Assembly (NCBI GenBank): GCA_965227945.1
Contig: CBDDGQ010000006.1
Span: 2,914,001 to 2,978,000 of the forward strand
From: Azorhizobium sp965227945
Lineage (GTDB): Bacteria > Pseudomonadota > Alphaproteobacteria > Rhizobiales > Xanthobacteraceae
Length of the DNA stretch: 64,000 nt
Direction: 5' to 3'
Part shown: piece after piece, positions 18,538-27,836 of the stretch
How the letters are laid out: each line of letters opens with the position of its first letter
Position numbering within the stretch: position 1 is the stretch's first letter
Program-made: the position numbers and the translations under genes
Notes under the pieces: generated by a model
Seen by the model: only the letters and a program-made list of their open reading frames with translations
What the model was told of the DNA's origin: nothing
Database searches by the model: none

Positions 18538-20853
18538 TCAGCGCACCGCGGTGAGGCGGGCGGGCGCGTTGGAATTGGCGGCGCCGGCGTTCAGCGGCAG
18601 GCGCACCACCACCGCGGTGCCGACGCCTTCGGTGGAGCGGATGCGCATGGCGCCCCCATGCAGTTCGGCCAGCGACTTGGCGATCGCCAGACCGAGGCCC
18701 GAGCCCTTGTGGGTCTTGGTGAACTGGCTCTCCACCTGCTCGAACGGTCGGCCGATCTTGGCCAAGGCGTGGCGCGGAATGCCGATGCCGGTGTCCTCGA
18801 TGGCGATGACCGCGGCCCCGCCATTGATGCGCGCCCGCACCGACACCGTGCCGCCGTCCGGGGTGAACTTCACCGCGTTGGACAACAGGTTCAGCAGGAT
18901 CTGCTTCAGCGCCCGCTTGTCGCCGCGCAGCATCAGGCCCTGGCCCACTTCCGAAGTCATGAGCAGGTGCTTCTCGTCGCCCTTCACCGCCATGACGCGC
19001 AGCGCGTCGGTGACGATCTCGTCGATGCGCACATCTTCCAGCTCCAGCTGCATGCGGCCGGCTTCGATCTTGGACATGTCGAGAATGTCGTTGATGACGT
19101 CCAGCAGATAGGTGCCGGAGCCTTTGATGTCGGCGCAGTATTCGCTGTATTTCTCCGAGCCGAGCGGCCCGAACATGCCGCTCTCCATGATCTCCGAGAA
19201 GCCGATGATGGCATTCAGCGGGGTGCGCAGTTCGTGGCTCATATTGGCCAGGAACTCGCTCTTGGCACGGTTGGCGTCCTCGGCCCGGGTCTTCTCTTCC
19301 GAATATTTTTCCGCCAGCTCGGCCAGTTGCTGGGCCTGGTGCTCCAGGGTCTGCTGCGACTTGCGCAGATCGGCCACCAGCGCCATCAGGCGCTTCTCAT
19401 TGTCCATGAGGCGTTCCTCATGGCGTTTCAGCGGCGTGATGTCGGTGCCCACCGACACATAGCCGCCATCCTTGGTGCGGCGTTCGGCGATCTTCAGCCA
19501 ACGGCCGTTGGAGAGCTGCGCCTCGAAGGCGCGCGAGCCTTCTTCCGGCTTGTCTTCCGGTTTCAGCGGCGTGCGGGTGATCGGGTGGCGGCCGACGGTG
19601 GCGATGGTGTCGAACGGCGTGCCTGCGACGATGGCGTCGTCGGGCAGTTCGTGCAGGGTCTGGAACTTGGAGTTGCACAGCACCAAGCGGTTGCGGCTGT
19701 CCCATAGGACGAAAGCCTCCGAGATGCTCTCGATGGCATCGCGCAGGCGCATGTCGGCGGTCACGGTGCGCTCCGCCAGGCGTTGGGCCTCGGTCACGTC
19801 CATGGCGATGCCGATGAGGTGAGGGCCATCTTCGCCGGCCTGCTGCACCACCTCGGCGCGCATGCGCAGCCACACGAAGTCGCCGCGCGCCGTGCGCATG
19901 CGGAACACACGGTCCACCGAGGCGCCGGGGCGCTCCGCCAGTTCCTGCGCCAGTTCATAGAGGTCGCCGTCGTCGGGATGCACCAGCTTGGCGATCTCGC
20001 CGAACGACATCAGCTCGTCGCGCCGCTCCAGGCCGAGGATCTCGAACATGGTGTCCGACCAGTACATGCGCCCGCGGGCCATGTCCCAATCCCACATGCC
20101 GCAGCGGCCGCGGTTGAGGGCGGTGTCGATGCGCATGCGCACGGTGTCGTAGATGTGGTCCGCCTCGCGCGCCCGGCTGGCCTGCCAGTGGAACGAGAAG
20201 CCGAGGATCAGCAGCACCGCGCCGGTGGTGGTGAACAAGGTGATGGTCAGCGTGGTGCTGTCCGACCAGGCGGCCAGCGCCCGGTTCATGGGCTGGATGT
20301 AGATCAGCTGGCCCAGCGGCGGGTTGAGGTTGCGCACCGTCGCCAGCGTATTGATCTCGCCGACCGCGATCTCCAGCACGCCGGCGCGTTCGGCGAACAC
20401 GGTGAGCGGCTGGGAGGGATCCATCAGGTCGGCGATGGTCGTCGCCCGTGGCGCATTGTCAGGAGCCGAGGCGATGATGCGGCCGGACGGGTCCGCCACA
20501 TAGATCCGTCGTCCCCCGGCTGTGGCGCGGGGCGGCAGGGCGTCCTGCAAGGCCGCAGCGGCCTTCGCCAGATTACCGCCCAGCCGGTGGTTGAGACCTT
20601 CGGCGGTGGCCAGGGACAACAGGCTCAAGTCGTCCTTGGCGTTGTCGAGAACCGATTGGCGATGGCTGTGCACCTGCACGACCGCGCCCACCCCCAGCAC
20701 CAGCAGGAAGGTGACGATCAAAGCCGGTACGATGCGACGCAAAAAAGGTTCGGCTTCGAGAAGCCGCTGATAAGCAGGCCGCGCTACGGATCTTGCCAAT
20801 CCACCTATGGCGTCACCGCGCGCGCCGACGCTCGCAGCGTTGGCGCGTGCCAT
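18538..20853 (-). CDS. PleC/PdhS-family PAS sensor histidine kinase
   Basis: A 771-residue kinase. It has a TM near 38-60, an extracytoplasmic region, a second TM near 215-235, two PAS-type regions (about 260-500), a coiled linker, then HisKA with N-M-S-H-E-L-R-T-P-L (histidine about 540). The following 'GFSEIMESGMFGPLGSEKY' and 'LLDVINDILDMSKIEAGRM' match PleC very closely. The ATPase domain shows the N-box 'LNLLSNAVKFT', D-T-G-I-G-I-P and G-S-G-L-G-L-A-I. PleC/PdhS kinases control DivK phosphorylation and cell polarity in alphaproteobacteria; assignment to PleC rather than another PdhS member is inference. No receiver domain is present. ATG 20853 has AAGGGGGG about 6 bases upstream. Confidence 0.9.
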   Translation of the reverse strand: MARANAASVGARGDAIGGLARSVARPAYQRLLEAEPFLRRIVPALIVTFLLVLGVGAVVQVHSHRQSVLDNAKDDLSLLSLATAEGLNHRLGGNLAKAAAALQDALPPRATAGGRRIYVADPSGRIIASAPDNAPRATTIADLMDPSQPLTVFAERAGVLEIAVGEINTLATVRNLNPPLGQLIYIQPMNRALAAWSDSTTLTITLFTTTGAVLLILGFSFHWQASRAREADHIYDTVRMRIDTALNRGRCGMWDWDMARGRMYWSDTMFEILGLERRDELMSFGEIAKLVHPDDGDLYELAQELAERPGASVDRVFRMRTARGDFVWLRMRAEVVQQAGEDGPHLIGIAMDVTEAQRLAERTVTADMRLRDAIESISEAFVLWDSRNRLVLCNSKFQTLHELPDDAIVAGTPFDTIATVGRHPITRTPLKPEDKPEEGSRAFEAQLSNGRWLKIAERRTKDGGYVSVGTDITPLKRHEERLMDNEKRLMALVADLRKSQQTLEHQAQQLAELAEKYSEEKTRAEDANRAKSEFLANMSHELRTPLNAIIGFSEIMESGMFGPLGSEKYSEYCADIKGSGTYLLDVINDILDMSKIEAGRMQLELEDVRIDEIVTDALRVMAVKGDEKHLLMTSEVGQGLMLRGDKRALKQILLNLLSNAVKFTPDGGTVSVRARINGGAAVIAIEDTGIGIPRHALAKIGRPFEQVESQFTKTHKGSGLGLAIAKSLAELHGGAMRIRSTEGVGTAVVVRLPLNAGAANSNAPARLTAVR

Positions 20854-21214
20854 CGCCGACCCCCCTTCGGATGTCCCTAGCTTCAAGGGCGGCCACGCCC
20901 CATCAGCCTATCGTCCTCACGTGATTGGAGGGACGTGCCGCATCTCTCCGAATCGAGGTCGATTGGAATCGAATCGGGGGGTCCTTGTCTAGAGTCCGTG
21001 GAGTCAAGACCCTTAAAAAGGCGCGGTTTGCGCGGCTTTCTTCGTCCGTGGACGGTATTTTGTGGTGGTGCCCCTATCAGGGTGCGTGGCCCCGCCTCAT
21101 TGTCCCGCGGGGGTGTGGACAGCGGGGACAATTTCGACCGCGCCCGTGCCGGCAAAGCGCACCTAGTCCAGCGGCCGCGCTCAAGCTGGCCAGGGTGCGA
21201 CCGCGCAGGTCTCA
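20854..21214. other. Intergenic region upstream of the PleC-like kinase
   Basis: About 360 bases between the LysR gene end and the kinase start. An inverted repeat, ATTGTCCC with GGGACAAT and some GC pairs inside, lies near 21100-21135 and could terminate the LysR transcript. The region must hold the kinase promoter, but I see no clear -35/-10 match, no convincing gene and no tRNA. Confidence 0.5.
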
Positions 21215-22192
21215 CTAACGGCTTGAGGGATCATCCAGTTTCACCGCCGCACGGGGGCGGGCACCCGCGTCGGCGGTGAGTTCGCTCTGAACCCCGGAGG
21301 TGTGCCAGCGATCGAAGGCTTCCACGAGGAAATCCACGAAAACGCGCACCTTGAGGTCCAGCGTCGCGCGGGCGGGAAACAGGGCGACGGTCTCCATAGG
21401 TTCGCGGCGTTGCCACTCAGGCATCACCACCTCCAGCTCGCCCTGCTCGATGCGCCGCCGGGCCAGACAGCGCGACAGCATCATGATGCCGGCGCCGCTG
21501 ATGGCCTGGCGCATGGCCATGATCGGGTCGTTGGTGTCGAGCACCGGGGTGATCTTCAGGTCGAACGGCCCAGTGGGGCCTTGCAGGTTCCATTGCAGCG
21601 GGCCAGGCGAGAAGCGCACCGCCACCAGATCATGGTCCACCAGTTCGCGGGGATGGGTGGGACGGCCCTTGCGATCCAGATAGGACGGGCTGGCGAGGAA
21701 TTGCAGGTTGTTCGTGCCCAGGCTGCGCACGTGGTAGCTGGAGTCGCGCACCGGTCCGCCGCGCACCGCCACGTCGAACCCGTGCTCGATCAGGTCCAGC
21801 GGGTGATTGTCGAGGGTGAGGTGCAACTGGACCTTCGGGTAGCGGGCGCGGAAGGTCGCCAATTCCGGTTCGAGGATCAGAATGGCGGTGGCGTAGGTGA
21901 TCAGCACCTTCAGGTGCCCTTCCGGCTCCTGGGTCAGCGCGCGCATGGAGGCGTCGGCCTTGTCGAGGGCGGCGATGGCATCCACGCAGCGCTGGTAATA
22001 GGCCTGGCCCGCCTCGCTGGGCCACACGCGCCGGGTCGTGCGGTGGAGAAGCTGCACGCCGAGCCGGTCTTCCAGCGCCTTCACCTTGCGGCTGACGGAG
22101 GTGGGCGGAAGGCCCAATTGCTCGGCGGCGCCATTGAAGCTGCCGCGATCCACCACCCGCAGAAAAACTTCCACGTCATCCCAACGCGCCAT
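21215..22192 (-). CDS. LysR-family transcriptional regulator
   Basis: A 325-residue LysR-type regulator. The N-terminal winged helix-turn-helix (about 1-60) reads 'DDVEVFLRVVDRGSFNGAAEQLGLPPTSVSRKVKALEDRLGVQLLHRTTR', the standard pattern. An effector-binding domain follows from about residue 90. The sequence resembles the single-gene LysR group often next to oxidoreductases. No divergent target gene is beside it, so its regulon cannot be inferred. The C-terminus carries a polar tail of about 25 residues past the usual end. No clear ribosome binding site was checked out beyond the family start. Confidence 0.93.
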   Translation of the reverse strand: MARWDDVEVFLRVVDRGSFNGAAEQLGLPPTSVSRKVKALEDRLGVQLLHRTTRRVWPSEAGQAYYQRCVDAIAALDKADASMRALTQEPEGHLKVLITYATAILILEPELATFRARYPKVQLHLTLDNHPLDLIEHGFDVAVRGGPVRDSSYHVRSLGTNNLQFLASPSYLDRKGRPTHPRELVDHDLVAVRFSPGPLQWNLQGPTGPFDLKITPVLDTNDPIMAMRQAISGAGIMMLSRCLARRRIEQGELEVVMPEWQRREPMETVALFPARATLDLKVRVFVDFLVEAFDRWHTSGVQSELTADAGARPRAAVKLDDPSSR

Positions 22193-22294
22193 GCCGCATC
22201 TCCCGCAGGCTGTCCCTGTGCGGGGACGGGCCCGCCAGGTCGTGAACGCAATTGGCCTCCGGCGCGGCGGGGGCAGCCGCGCGCCGGAGGCGGT

Positions 22295-22321
22295 CCCATC
22301 CGTGGGTCACGCACGGATGGG
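22295..22321 (-). terminator. Hairpin terminator after the small exported protein gene
   Basis: A perfect 10-bp stem, CCCATCCGTG (22295-22304) with CACGGATGGG (22312-22321) and a 7-base loop, lies 20 bases beyond the stop of the gene ending at 22342. Confidence 0.65.
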
Positions 22322-22341
22322 AGCAGGCACCCGACTGGAGG

Positions 22342-22614
22342 TCAGTTGGTGCCGATGCCACGGTCGCCAAGCTGCAGCTGCAGGCTGTCGGCGCTGCGGG
22401 GCGTGGTGAAGATCGCATTCACCTGCGCGGCGCGCGGGGACTCAGCCTGGGCATAACCGAGCGGGAGCACGGTCTGAGTGGCGGTTGCGGCCGACTGGGC
22501 CGCCACGGCGTAGGCTTCCTTGTTCTCGTTGGAGACATACTCGTCAGCGCGCGCGATGCCCGAGAACGACACGGCAGCGGCGAGGGCGATGGCAGCATAG
22601 GTGATCTTACGCAT
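22342..22614 (-). CDS. Small exported protein of unknown function
   Basis: A 90-residue protein with a signal peptide (M-R-K-I-T-Y-A-A-I-A-L-A..., cut after A-R-A near residue 23). The mature 67 residues start D-E-Y-V-S-N-E-N-K-E-A-Y and are rich in Ala, Gln and Thr, with no cysteines. I do not recognise the family. AAGGAAA lies about 7 bases before the ATG, and a strong hairpin follows the stop, so this is a real, separately transcribed gene. Its upstream region (22615-22775) is fairly AT-rich, consistent with its own promoter. Confidence 0.75.
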   Translation of the reverse strand: MRKITYAAIALAAAVSFSGIARADEYVSNENKEAYAVAAQSAATATQTVLPLGYAQAESPRAAQVNAIFTTPRSADSLQLQLGDRGIGTN

Positions 22615-22774
22615 GGGAGTGTTTCCTTATCTTCATTCGTTGGGGCCGTTGGGCGGCCCGATCCGATGGAGATGAAATAGTCCACTGCCAGGCTCGAGAT
22701 AATGCTGGTAATGCGCACTTCATTGTACCGAAATACGCATTAATCCAAATCGCCAACTCGGGCGTTGAGCCTCT

Positions 22775-25408
22775 TTAGCTCAAAGAGCGCTGTGCGATAT
22801 CAGCCACGTCCGCCGACAGCCCCGTGGTGCCCGCCACCTTGCGCAAGGCCCGTTCCGCGCTGGCACGGCGCCCCGGCTCCAATTGCCGGAAGGTCTTGAA
22901 AGCCGAGAGCAGACGCGCCGCCACTTGCGGGTTCTTGCCATCCAGCGCCAGCACCACCTCCACCAGGAAATCATGGCCCTTGCCATCGGGGCGGTTGAAC
23001 TGTGTCGGGTTTCCGGTGGCGAAGGCGCCGATGAGCGCGCGCACCCGGTTCGGGTTGGCGATGGAGAACACCGGCAGCAAGGTCAGCGCCTGCACCCGCT
23101 CCAGGGTCCCGGCTTCCGGAATCTGGGCTTGGAGGCCCAGCCATTTGTCGATCACCAGCGGGTCGGTGACGAAGCGGCGATAGAAATCATCCAGCACCGC
23201 GGTGCGGGCGGGCGTGTTGTGCTGCACCAGCACCGTCAGGGCCGCGAAGCGGTCGGTCATGTTGTCCGCGGCGCCGTATTGGGCTTGGGCGCGGGCGATG
23301 GCCGGTGCCGCGGCATCCGCGGCAAGATAGTCCAGGGCGAGGTTGCGCAGGGCGCGGCGGCCGGCGGCCGCGGCGTCGGGCGAATAGGGCGCGGTGGTGG
23401 CCATGGCCTCGTAGGCCTGCGCCAGCGGCCCCGAGAGGGTCTCGCTGAGCACCAGCTTCAAGGACCGGCGCGCGGCGAAGACCGCGTCGGGGTCCACATT
23501 GGTGCCGATCTCGCGGGCGATCTCATTTTCGCCCGGCAACGTCAGGGCCTGGGCCTTGAAGGCGGGGTCGAGGCTGGTGTCCGCCAGCAGACGCAGGGCC
23601 GCCTCCACCAAGGGCGCGGTGTCCGGCAGGCGACCGTGAGCCGCGCCGTCCTTGAGCAGCGCGAAGGCGAGCGCCTGCATGGCATCGAAGCGATTGAACG
23701 GATCGCGGTCGTTCGCGGCGAGGAACACGAGGTCGGCTTCGGTGAGATTGGTGGTCAAGTTCACCGGGGCCGAGAAGCCGCGATTGAGCGAGAGCACCGG
23801 ACGGGTATCCAGGCCCGTGAAGACGAAGGACTGTGATGCCTCGGTCACTTCGATCACGTGCCGGGGCACGTTGCGTCCATCGTCCAGGGTCAGGGGACGA
23901 TCTTGCCCGTCGGGGCCGATGAGGCCGACGGCGAGCGGGAGGACGACGGGCTTCTTGTCCGGCTGGCCGGGGGTGGGCGGCGTGGTCTGGGAGATGTCGA
24001 GGCGATAGGCGTGGGCGGCGGCGTCATAGCTGCCGTGGGCGGTCACCCGCGGGGTGCCCGACTGCGCATACCAGAGCGCGAACTGACTGAGATCGCGGCC
24101 GGTGGCTTCGGCGAAGGCGGCGAGGAAATCCTCGATGGTGGCGGCATCGCCGTCGTGCCGCTGGAAATAGAGATCCATGCCGGTGCGAAACCCCGCGTCG
24201 CCCAGCAGGGTCTTCAGCATGCGCACCACCTCGGCGCCCTTTTCATAGACGGTGGCGGTGTAGAAATTGTTGATCTCGCGATAGGTGTCGGGGCGCACCG
24301 GATGCGACAGCGGACCGGCATCCTCGGTGAACTGGGCGGCTTTCAGCAACCGCACATCGGAGATGCGCTTGACCGGCCGCGAGCGTTGGTCGGCCGAGAA
24401 TTCCTGATCGCGGAAGACCGTCAGACCCTCTTTCAGGCACAGTTGAAACCAGTCGCGGCAGGTGACGCGATTGCCGCTCCAATTGTGGAAATATTCATGG
24501 GCGATAACCCCCTCGATGCCGGCATAATCGGCGTCGGTGGCGGTCTCCGGACTGGCGAGCACGTATTTGTCGTTGAAGACGTTGAGCCCCTTGTTCTCCA
24601 TGGCGCCCATGTTGAAGTCCGATACGGCCACGATGTTGAACACGTCGAGGTCGTATTCGCGGCCGAACGCCTGCTCGTCCCAGCGCATGGAGCGCTTCAG
24701 CGCATCCATGGCGTAGGTGGCGCGGGCCTCCTTGCCGTGCTCCACATATATACCCAGTTCCACCGCCTTGCCGGACGCGGTGACGAAATGGTCCGGCACC
24801 TTGGACAGGTTGCCGCCCACCAGCGCAAACAGATACGACGGCTTCGGCCAGGGGTCGTGCCAGATGGCATAATGCCGGTCGGTGCCGGCGATGGGGCCGC
24901 TGCGCTCCAGGTTGCCGTTGCTGAGCAGGATCGGGGCTTCGGCGCGATCCGCCTCCACGCGCACCGTGTAGACGGCGAGAACGTCGGATCGATCGGGAAA
25001 ATAGGTGATGCGGCGAAAGCCTTCCGGCTCGCACTGGGTGCAGTAATTCCCGCGGGTGCGATAAAGCCCCATGAGCTGCGTATTGGCGGTCGGGTCCACC
25101 AAGGTCTCGATTTCCAGCAGGAAGGTGTCCGCGGGCGGCTGCGGGATCACCAGCGACTGGGGCGTGGCCTCATAACCGCCCCCCGCCAGAGGGGTGCCGT
25201 TGATCGCCACACGGACCAGCGTCAGACCGTCGCCGTCCAGCATCACCGGGGCACCGAGCGCCCCGCGCGGATTGCGCCGCAGGGCCAGGCGCGAGACCAC
25301 CCGGGTGGCGCTGGGATGCAGCGAGACATCGAGCTCCACCGTGTCTACCAGCCACGCGGGCGGCCGATAGTCCGCAAGGCGAACGGGATGGGGCTCGGCG
25401 TCACGCAT
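22775..25408 (-). CDS. pepN: Aminopeptidase N
   Basis: An 877-residue M1 zinc aminopeptidase of the E. coli PepN type. The G-A-M-E-N exopeptidase motif ('NMGAMENKGLNVFN') lies near residue 265, and the zinc site H-E-Y-F-H at about 304-308, with the third ligand in 'LKEGLTVFRDQEF' near 327. The C-terminal helical domain ends normally. It removes N-terminal residues from peptides in the cytoplasm. The start at 25408 follows the family beginning (R-x-A-x-P-x-P-V-x-L-x-D-Y-x-P-P), with GGAG 6 bases upstream. The frame upstream to 25603 is not supported. The 251-base gap to the divergent acyltransferase gene should hold both promoters. Confidence 0.96.
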   Translation of the reverse strand: MRDAEPHPVRLADYRPPAWLVDTVELDVSLHPSATRVVSRLALRRNPRGALGAPVMLDGDGLTLVRVAINGTPLAGGGYEATPQSLVIPQPPADTFLLEIETLVDPTANTQLMGLYRTRGNYCTQCEPEGFRRITYFPDRSDVLAVYTVRVEADRAEAPILLSNGNLERSGPIAGTDRHYAIWHDPWPKPSYLFALVGGNLSKVPDHFVTASGKAVELGIYVEHGKEARATYAMDALKRSMRWDEQAFGREYDLDVFNIVAVSDFNMGAMENKGLNVFNDKYVLASPETATDADYAGIEGVIAHEYFHNWSGNRVTCRDWFQLCLKEGLTVFRDQEFSADQRSRPVKRISDVRLLKAAQFTEDAGPLSHPVRPDTYREINNFYTATVYEKGAEVVRMLKTLLGDAGFRTGMDLYFQRHDGDAATIEDFLAAFAEATGRDLSQFALWYAQSGTPRVTAHGSYDAAAHAYRLDISQTTPPTPGQPDKKPVVLPLAVGLIGPDGQDRPLTLDDGRNVPRHVIEVTEASQSFVFTGLDTRPVLSLNRGFSAPVNLTTNLTEADLVFLAANDRDPFNRFDAMQALAFALLKDGAAHGRLPDTAPLVEAALRLLADTSLDPAFKAQALTLPGENEIAREIGTNVDPDAVFAARRSLKLVLSETLSGPLAQAYEAMATTAPYSPDAAAAGRRALRNLALDYLAADAAAPAIARAQAQYGAADNMTDRFAALTVLVQHNTPARTAVLDDFYRRFVTDPLVIDKWLGLQAQIPEAGTLERVQALTLLPVFSIANPNRVRALIGAFATGNPTQFNRPDGKGHDFLVEVVLALDGKNPQVAARLLSAFKTFRQLEPGRRASAERALRKVAGTTGLSADVADIAQRSLS

Positions 25409-25659
25409 GAACAACTCCAACTGACCGGCGCGCCGAGTGTGGCGCAGTCGTGAGACTAGGAGGTCGCCCCCGCGCGGGAAAGACCCAATGCGGGCGCTGG
25501 CTTGCGGTCCGCCGCGTCTTGATGCCCCGCGACGCGCCGACGGGTCAGGCCCGGGCAGGCAACATGCTTTGGTCACAAAGTATCCAGTTCCAGGACATCG
25601 CATCCACGCATGGGAACTTTACAGCATCACTCTGGTTTGTCAGTCCGGAGGATCGATCT

Positions 25660-26892
25660 ATGGCGAGATTTGAGGCTCTGGATGCCTGGCGCGGGGTGTG
25701 TGCGCTCCTGGTTGTATTGTTTCATTTTTGTTTCCTTTTCGAGTCGCCGCTTGTGGGCACCCGATTGGTGTCCAATGCCTACCTTTTCGTGGACTTCTTC
25801 TTTGTTTTGAGCGGTTTTGTGGTGTGCCATGCTTATCGGCACCGGCTCGCTGACGGGCCCAGCTGGATGAGTTTCGTGGTGCGTCGCTTCGGCCGCCTGT
25901 GGCCGCTCCACGCCACCATGCTGGCAGCCTTCGTGGCCTTTATCGGGCTCGCCAACCTGCTGCCGCATCCGGAGCGGTTGAATTTCACCTGGGGCCCCAG
26001 TGAATTTTCCGCCATCGGCATCCCGCTGCACGCGTTGTTGCTGAACGCGGTCAACCTGCATGGCATGGCGTGGAACGCACCCAGCTGGAGCATTGGCGCG
26101 GAATTCTACACCTACCTGCTGTTCGGCGCCGCCTGTGTGCTGGCCGGCCGGCGGCTGCCCGCGGCCGCGGCGGTTCTGGCGCTCGCCAGCCTCGCCCTGC
26201 TGGCCAAGGTGTCACCCACCTATATGAATTCTACGGCGGACTTCGGGCTGTTTCGGTGCGTGGCCGGCTTCTTCACCGGCGTTGGCGCCTATCAGCTGCA
26301 CGCGGCGCTGTCCGGTCGGCTCGTGCGCCTGCCCGTATGGATCGCCACCGTGGTGGAGGGGGCCCTGGTGGCCCTGGTCGGAGCATTCGTCATTCATGCG
26401 GGGCGCGGCCCGGACGCGGTTGCGGCCTTGAGCCTCGCGGCCCCGGTGGTCTTCGCGTTGGCGGTGCTGGTGTTTGCCCGCGAGCGGGGCCACGTTTCGC
26501 GCCTGCTGAAGGCGCGACCGCTGGCTGCACTCGGGCGCTGGTCCTATTCCATCTATATGGGGCACCAATTGGTGCTGGTGGCGGCCCTCTATGCGGTCTG
26601 GGCCTATGCCGGGTGGCAGGGGCTGGCGCTCGAGACGCAAATCGTCGTTGAGGGCCACACCAAGACGCTATACGCCGTCGGCGGGTCCGCCGGCAGCCTG
26701 GCACTCCTGGCGGTCATCCTGGGCCTGGTCGTGGCGCTGGCGGCCTTCACCTACGCCCGGGTGGAAGAGCCGGCGCGGCGGGCCTTCAACGGCATTGCCT
26801 CCCGGATGGAGCAGCGTCGCACCAGACGAGCGGCGCCGCAGCCCGCGCCCCGGCTTCAGATGGCCGCCAACCGGGCGTCCAGGGCCTCATAG
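25660..26892 (+). CDS. Membrane acyltransferase 3 (OafA/YrhL family)
   Basis: A 410-residue integral membrane protein with about ten hydrophobic helices. The N-terminus 'FEALDAWRGVCALLVVLFHF' carries the family R-G (here W-R-G) and the H of the active region, and 'FFFVLSGFVVCHAY' follows. 'NAPSWSIGAEFYTYLLF' (about 140-156) is the conserved E-containing segment, and 'LGRWSYSIYMGH' the late conserved stretch. Such proteins transfer acetyl or other acyl groups to sugars of lipopolysaccharide, exopolysaccharide or lipids; the target is unknown. GGAGG lies 5-9 bases before ATG 25660. Its last 37 bases overlap the end of the convergent hisG gene. Confidence 0.92.
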   Translation: MARFEALDAWRGVCALLVVLFHFCFLFESPLVGTRLVSNAYLFVDFFFVLSGFVVCHAYRHRLADGPSWMSFVVRRFGRLWPLHATMLAAFVAFIGLANLLPHPERLNFTWGPSEFSAIGIPLHALLLNAVNLHGMAWNAPSWSIGAEFYTYLLFGAACVLAGRRLPAAAAVLALASLALLAKVSPTYMNSTADFGLFRCVAGFFTGVGAYQLHAALSGRLVRLPVWIATVVEGALVALVGAFVIHAGRGPDAVAALSLAAPVVFALAVLVFARERGHVSRLLKARPLAALGRWSYSIYMGHQLVLVAALYAVWAYAGWQGLALETQIVVEGHTKTLYAVGGSAGSLALLAVILGLVVALAAFTYARVEEPARRAFNGIASRMEQRRTRRAAPQPAPRLQMAANRASRAS

Positions 26893-27836
26893 AGCGGGTT
26901 CTCGGTGGCGAACACATATTCGATGGAGCCGACCGTCACCATGCCCGCGCCCTGAGCCCGCAGGAACATGGCCAGGCCGTGCAGTGTATCCGGCGGACAA
27001 TGCAAGGTGAGCATGCCGGAGGACGTGGGGCCGCCGAACGGCGCCACGCAGCGGAAGCGCTCCACCGCTTCCTGCACAAGCGTGTTGTCGCATTGCGTAA
27101 AGCGGGTGCGCACTTCGCGCATGGTGCGGGCGCGCTTTTCCGCCGCCATGCGGTCGAACATGGCATGGGCGGCCGCCCGGATGCCATTGGTCCATTCGGC
27201 CGTAAGGGAGGCCACCAGATTAGCCTCAGAGCGCAGGATCACCCCGTCGTCGACCACCTTCAGCCCGTTGGCGGACAAGGTGGCGCCGGTGGTGGTGATG
27301 TCCACGATCAGCTCGGCCGATCCCGAGGCCGGCGTGCCTTCGGTGGCGCCGGCGCTCTCGACGATGCGGTAGTCCACAATGCCGTGACGGGCGAAGAAGC
27401 TCCGGGTCAGGTTGACATATTTGGTCGCCACCCGGATGCGACGGCCGGTGCGGCTGTGGAAGTGCCCGGCCACGTCATCCAGGTCTTCCATGGAGCGCAC
27501 GTCGATCCAGGCCTGCGGCACCGCCACCACCACATTGGCTTGGCCGAAGCCCAGCTTCTCCAGCAGCATGACGCGGGTGTCTGCGTGGGGAATGTTCTCC
27601 CGCACCAGGTCTTCGCCGGTGACGCCCACATGCACCACGCCCGCGGCGAGCGCCGCGGCGATCTCGGAGGCCGAAAGATAGGCCACTTCCACATTGTCCA
27701 CGCCGCCCAAGGCCCCGCGATAGTCGCGGGCGCCGCGGGCCTGTACCAGCGGCATGCCGGCGCGGGCGAAGAAAGCGTGGACATTCTCCTGCAAGCGGCC
27801 TTTGGAGGGCACCGCCAGGATCAAGGTGTCGCTCAT
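26856..27836 (-). CDS. hisG: ATP phosphoribosyltransferase catalytic subunit
   Basis: A 326-residue HisG, catalysing the first step of histidine synthesis (ATP + PRPP). It begins L-I-L-A-V-P-S-K-G-R-L, the family start. 'VHVGVTGEDLV', 'VATKYVNLTRSFF' and the PRPP-site-like E-L-I-V-D-I-T-T-T-G-A-T-L (about 173-185) follow. The C-terminal about 100 residues are beyond the short-form core, as in other Hyphomicrobiales. It is encoded with the regulatory subunit HisZ just upstream; the two overlap by 4 bases (ATGA), so they are translationally coupled. ATG 27836 has GGAGGG about 7 bases upstream. Confidence 0.95.
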   Translation of the reverse strand: MSDTLILAVPSKGRLQENVHAFFARAGMPLVQARGARDYRGALGGVDNVEVAYLSASEIAAALAAGVVHVGVTGEDLVRENIPHADTRVMLLEKLGFGQANVVVAVPQAWIDVRSMEDLDDVAGHFHSRTGRRIRVATKYVNLTRSFFARHGIVDYRIVESAGATEGTPASGSAELIVDITTTGATLSANGLKVVDDGVILRSEANLVASLTAEWTNGIRAAAHAMFDRMAAEKRARTMREVRTRFTQCDNTLVQEAVERFRCVAPFGGPTSSGMLTLHCPPDTLHGLAMFLRAQGAGMVTVGSIEYVFATENPLYEALDARLAAI

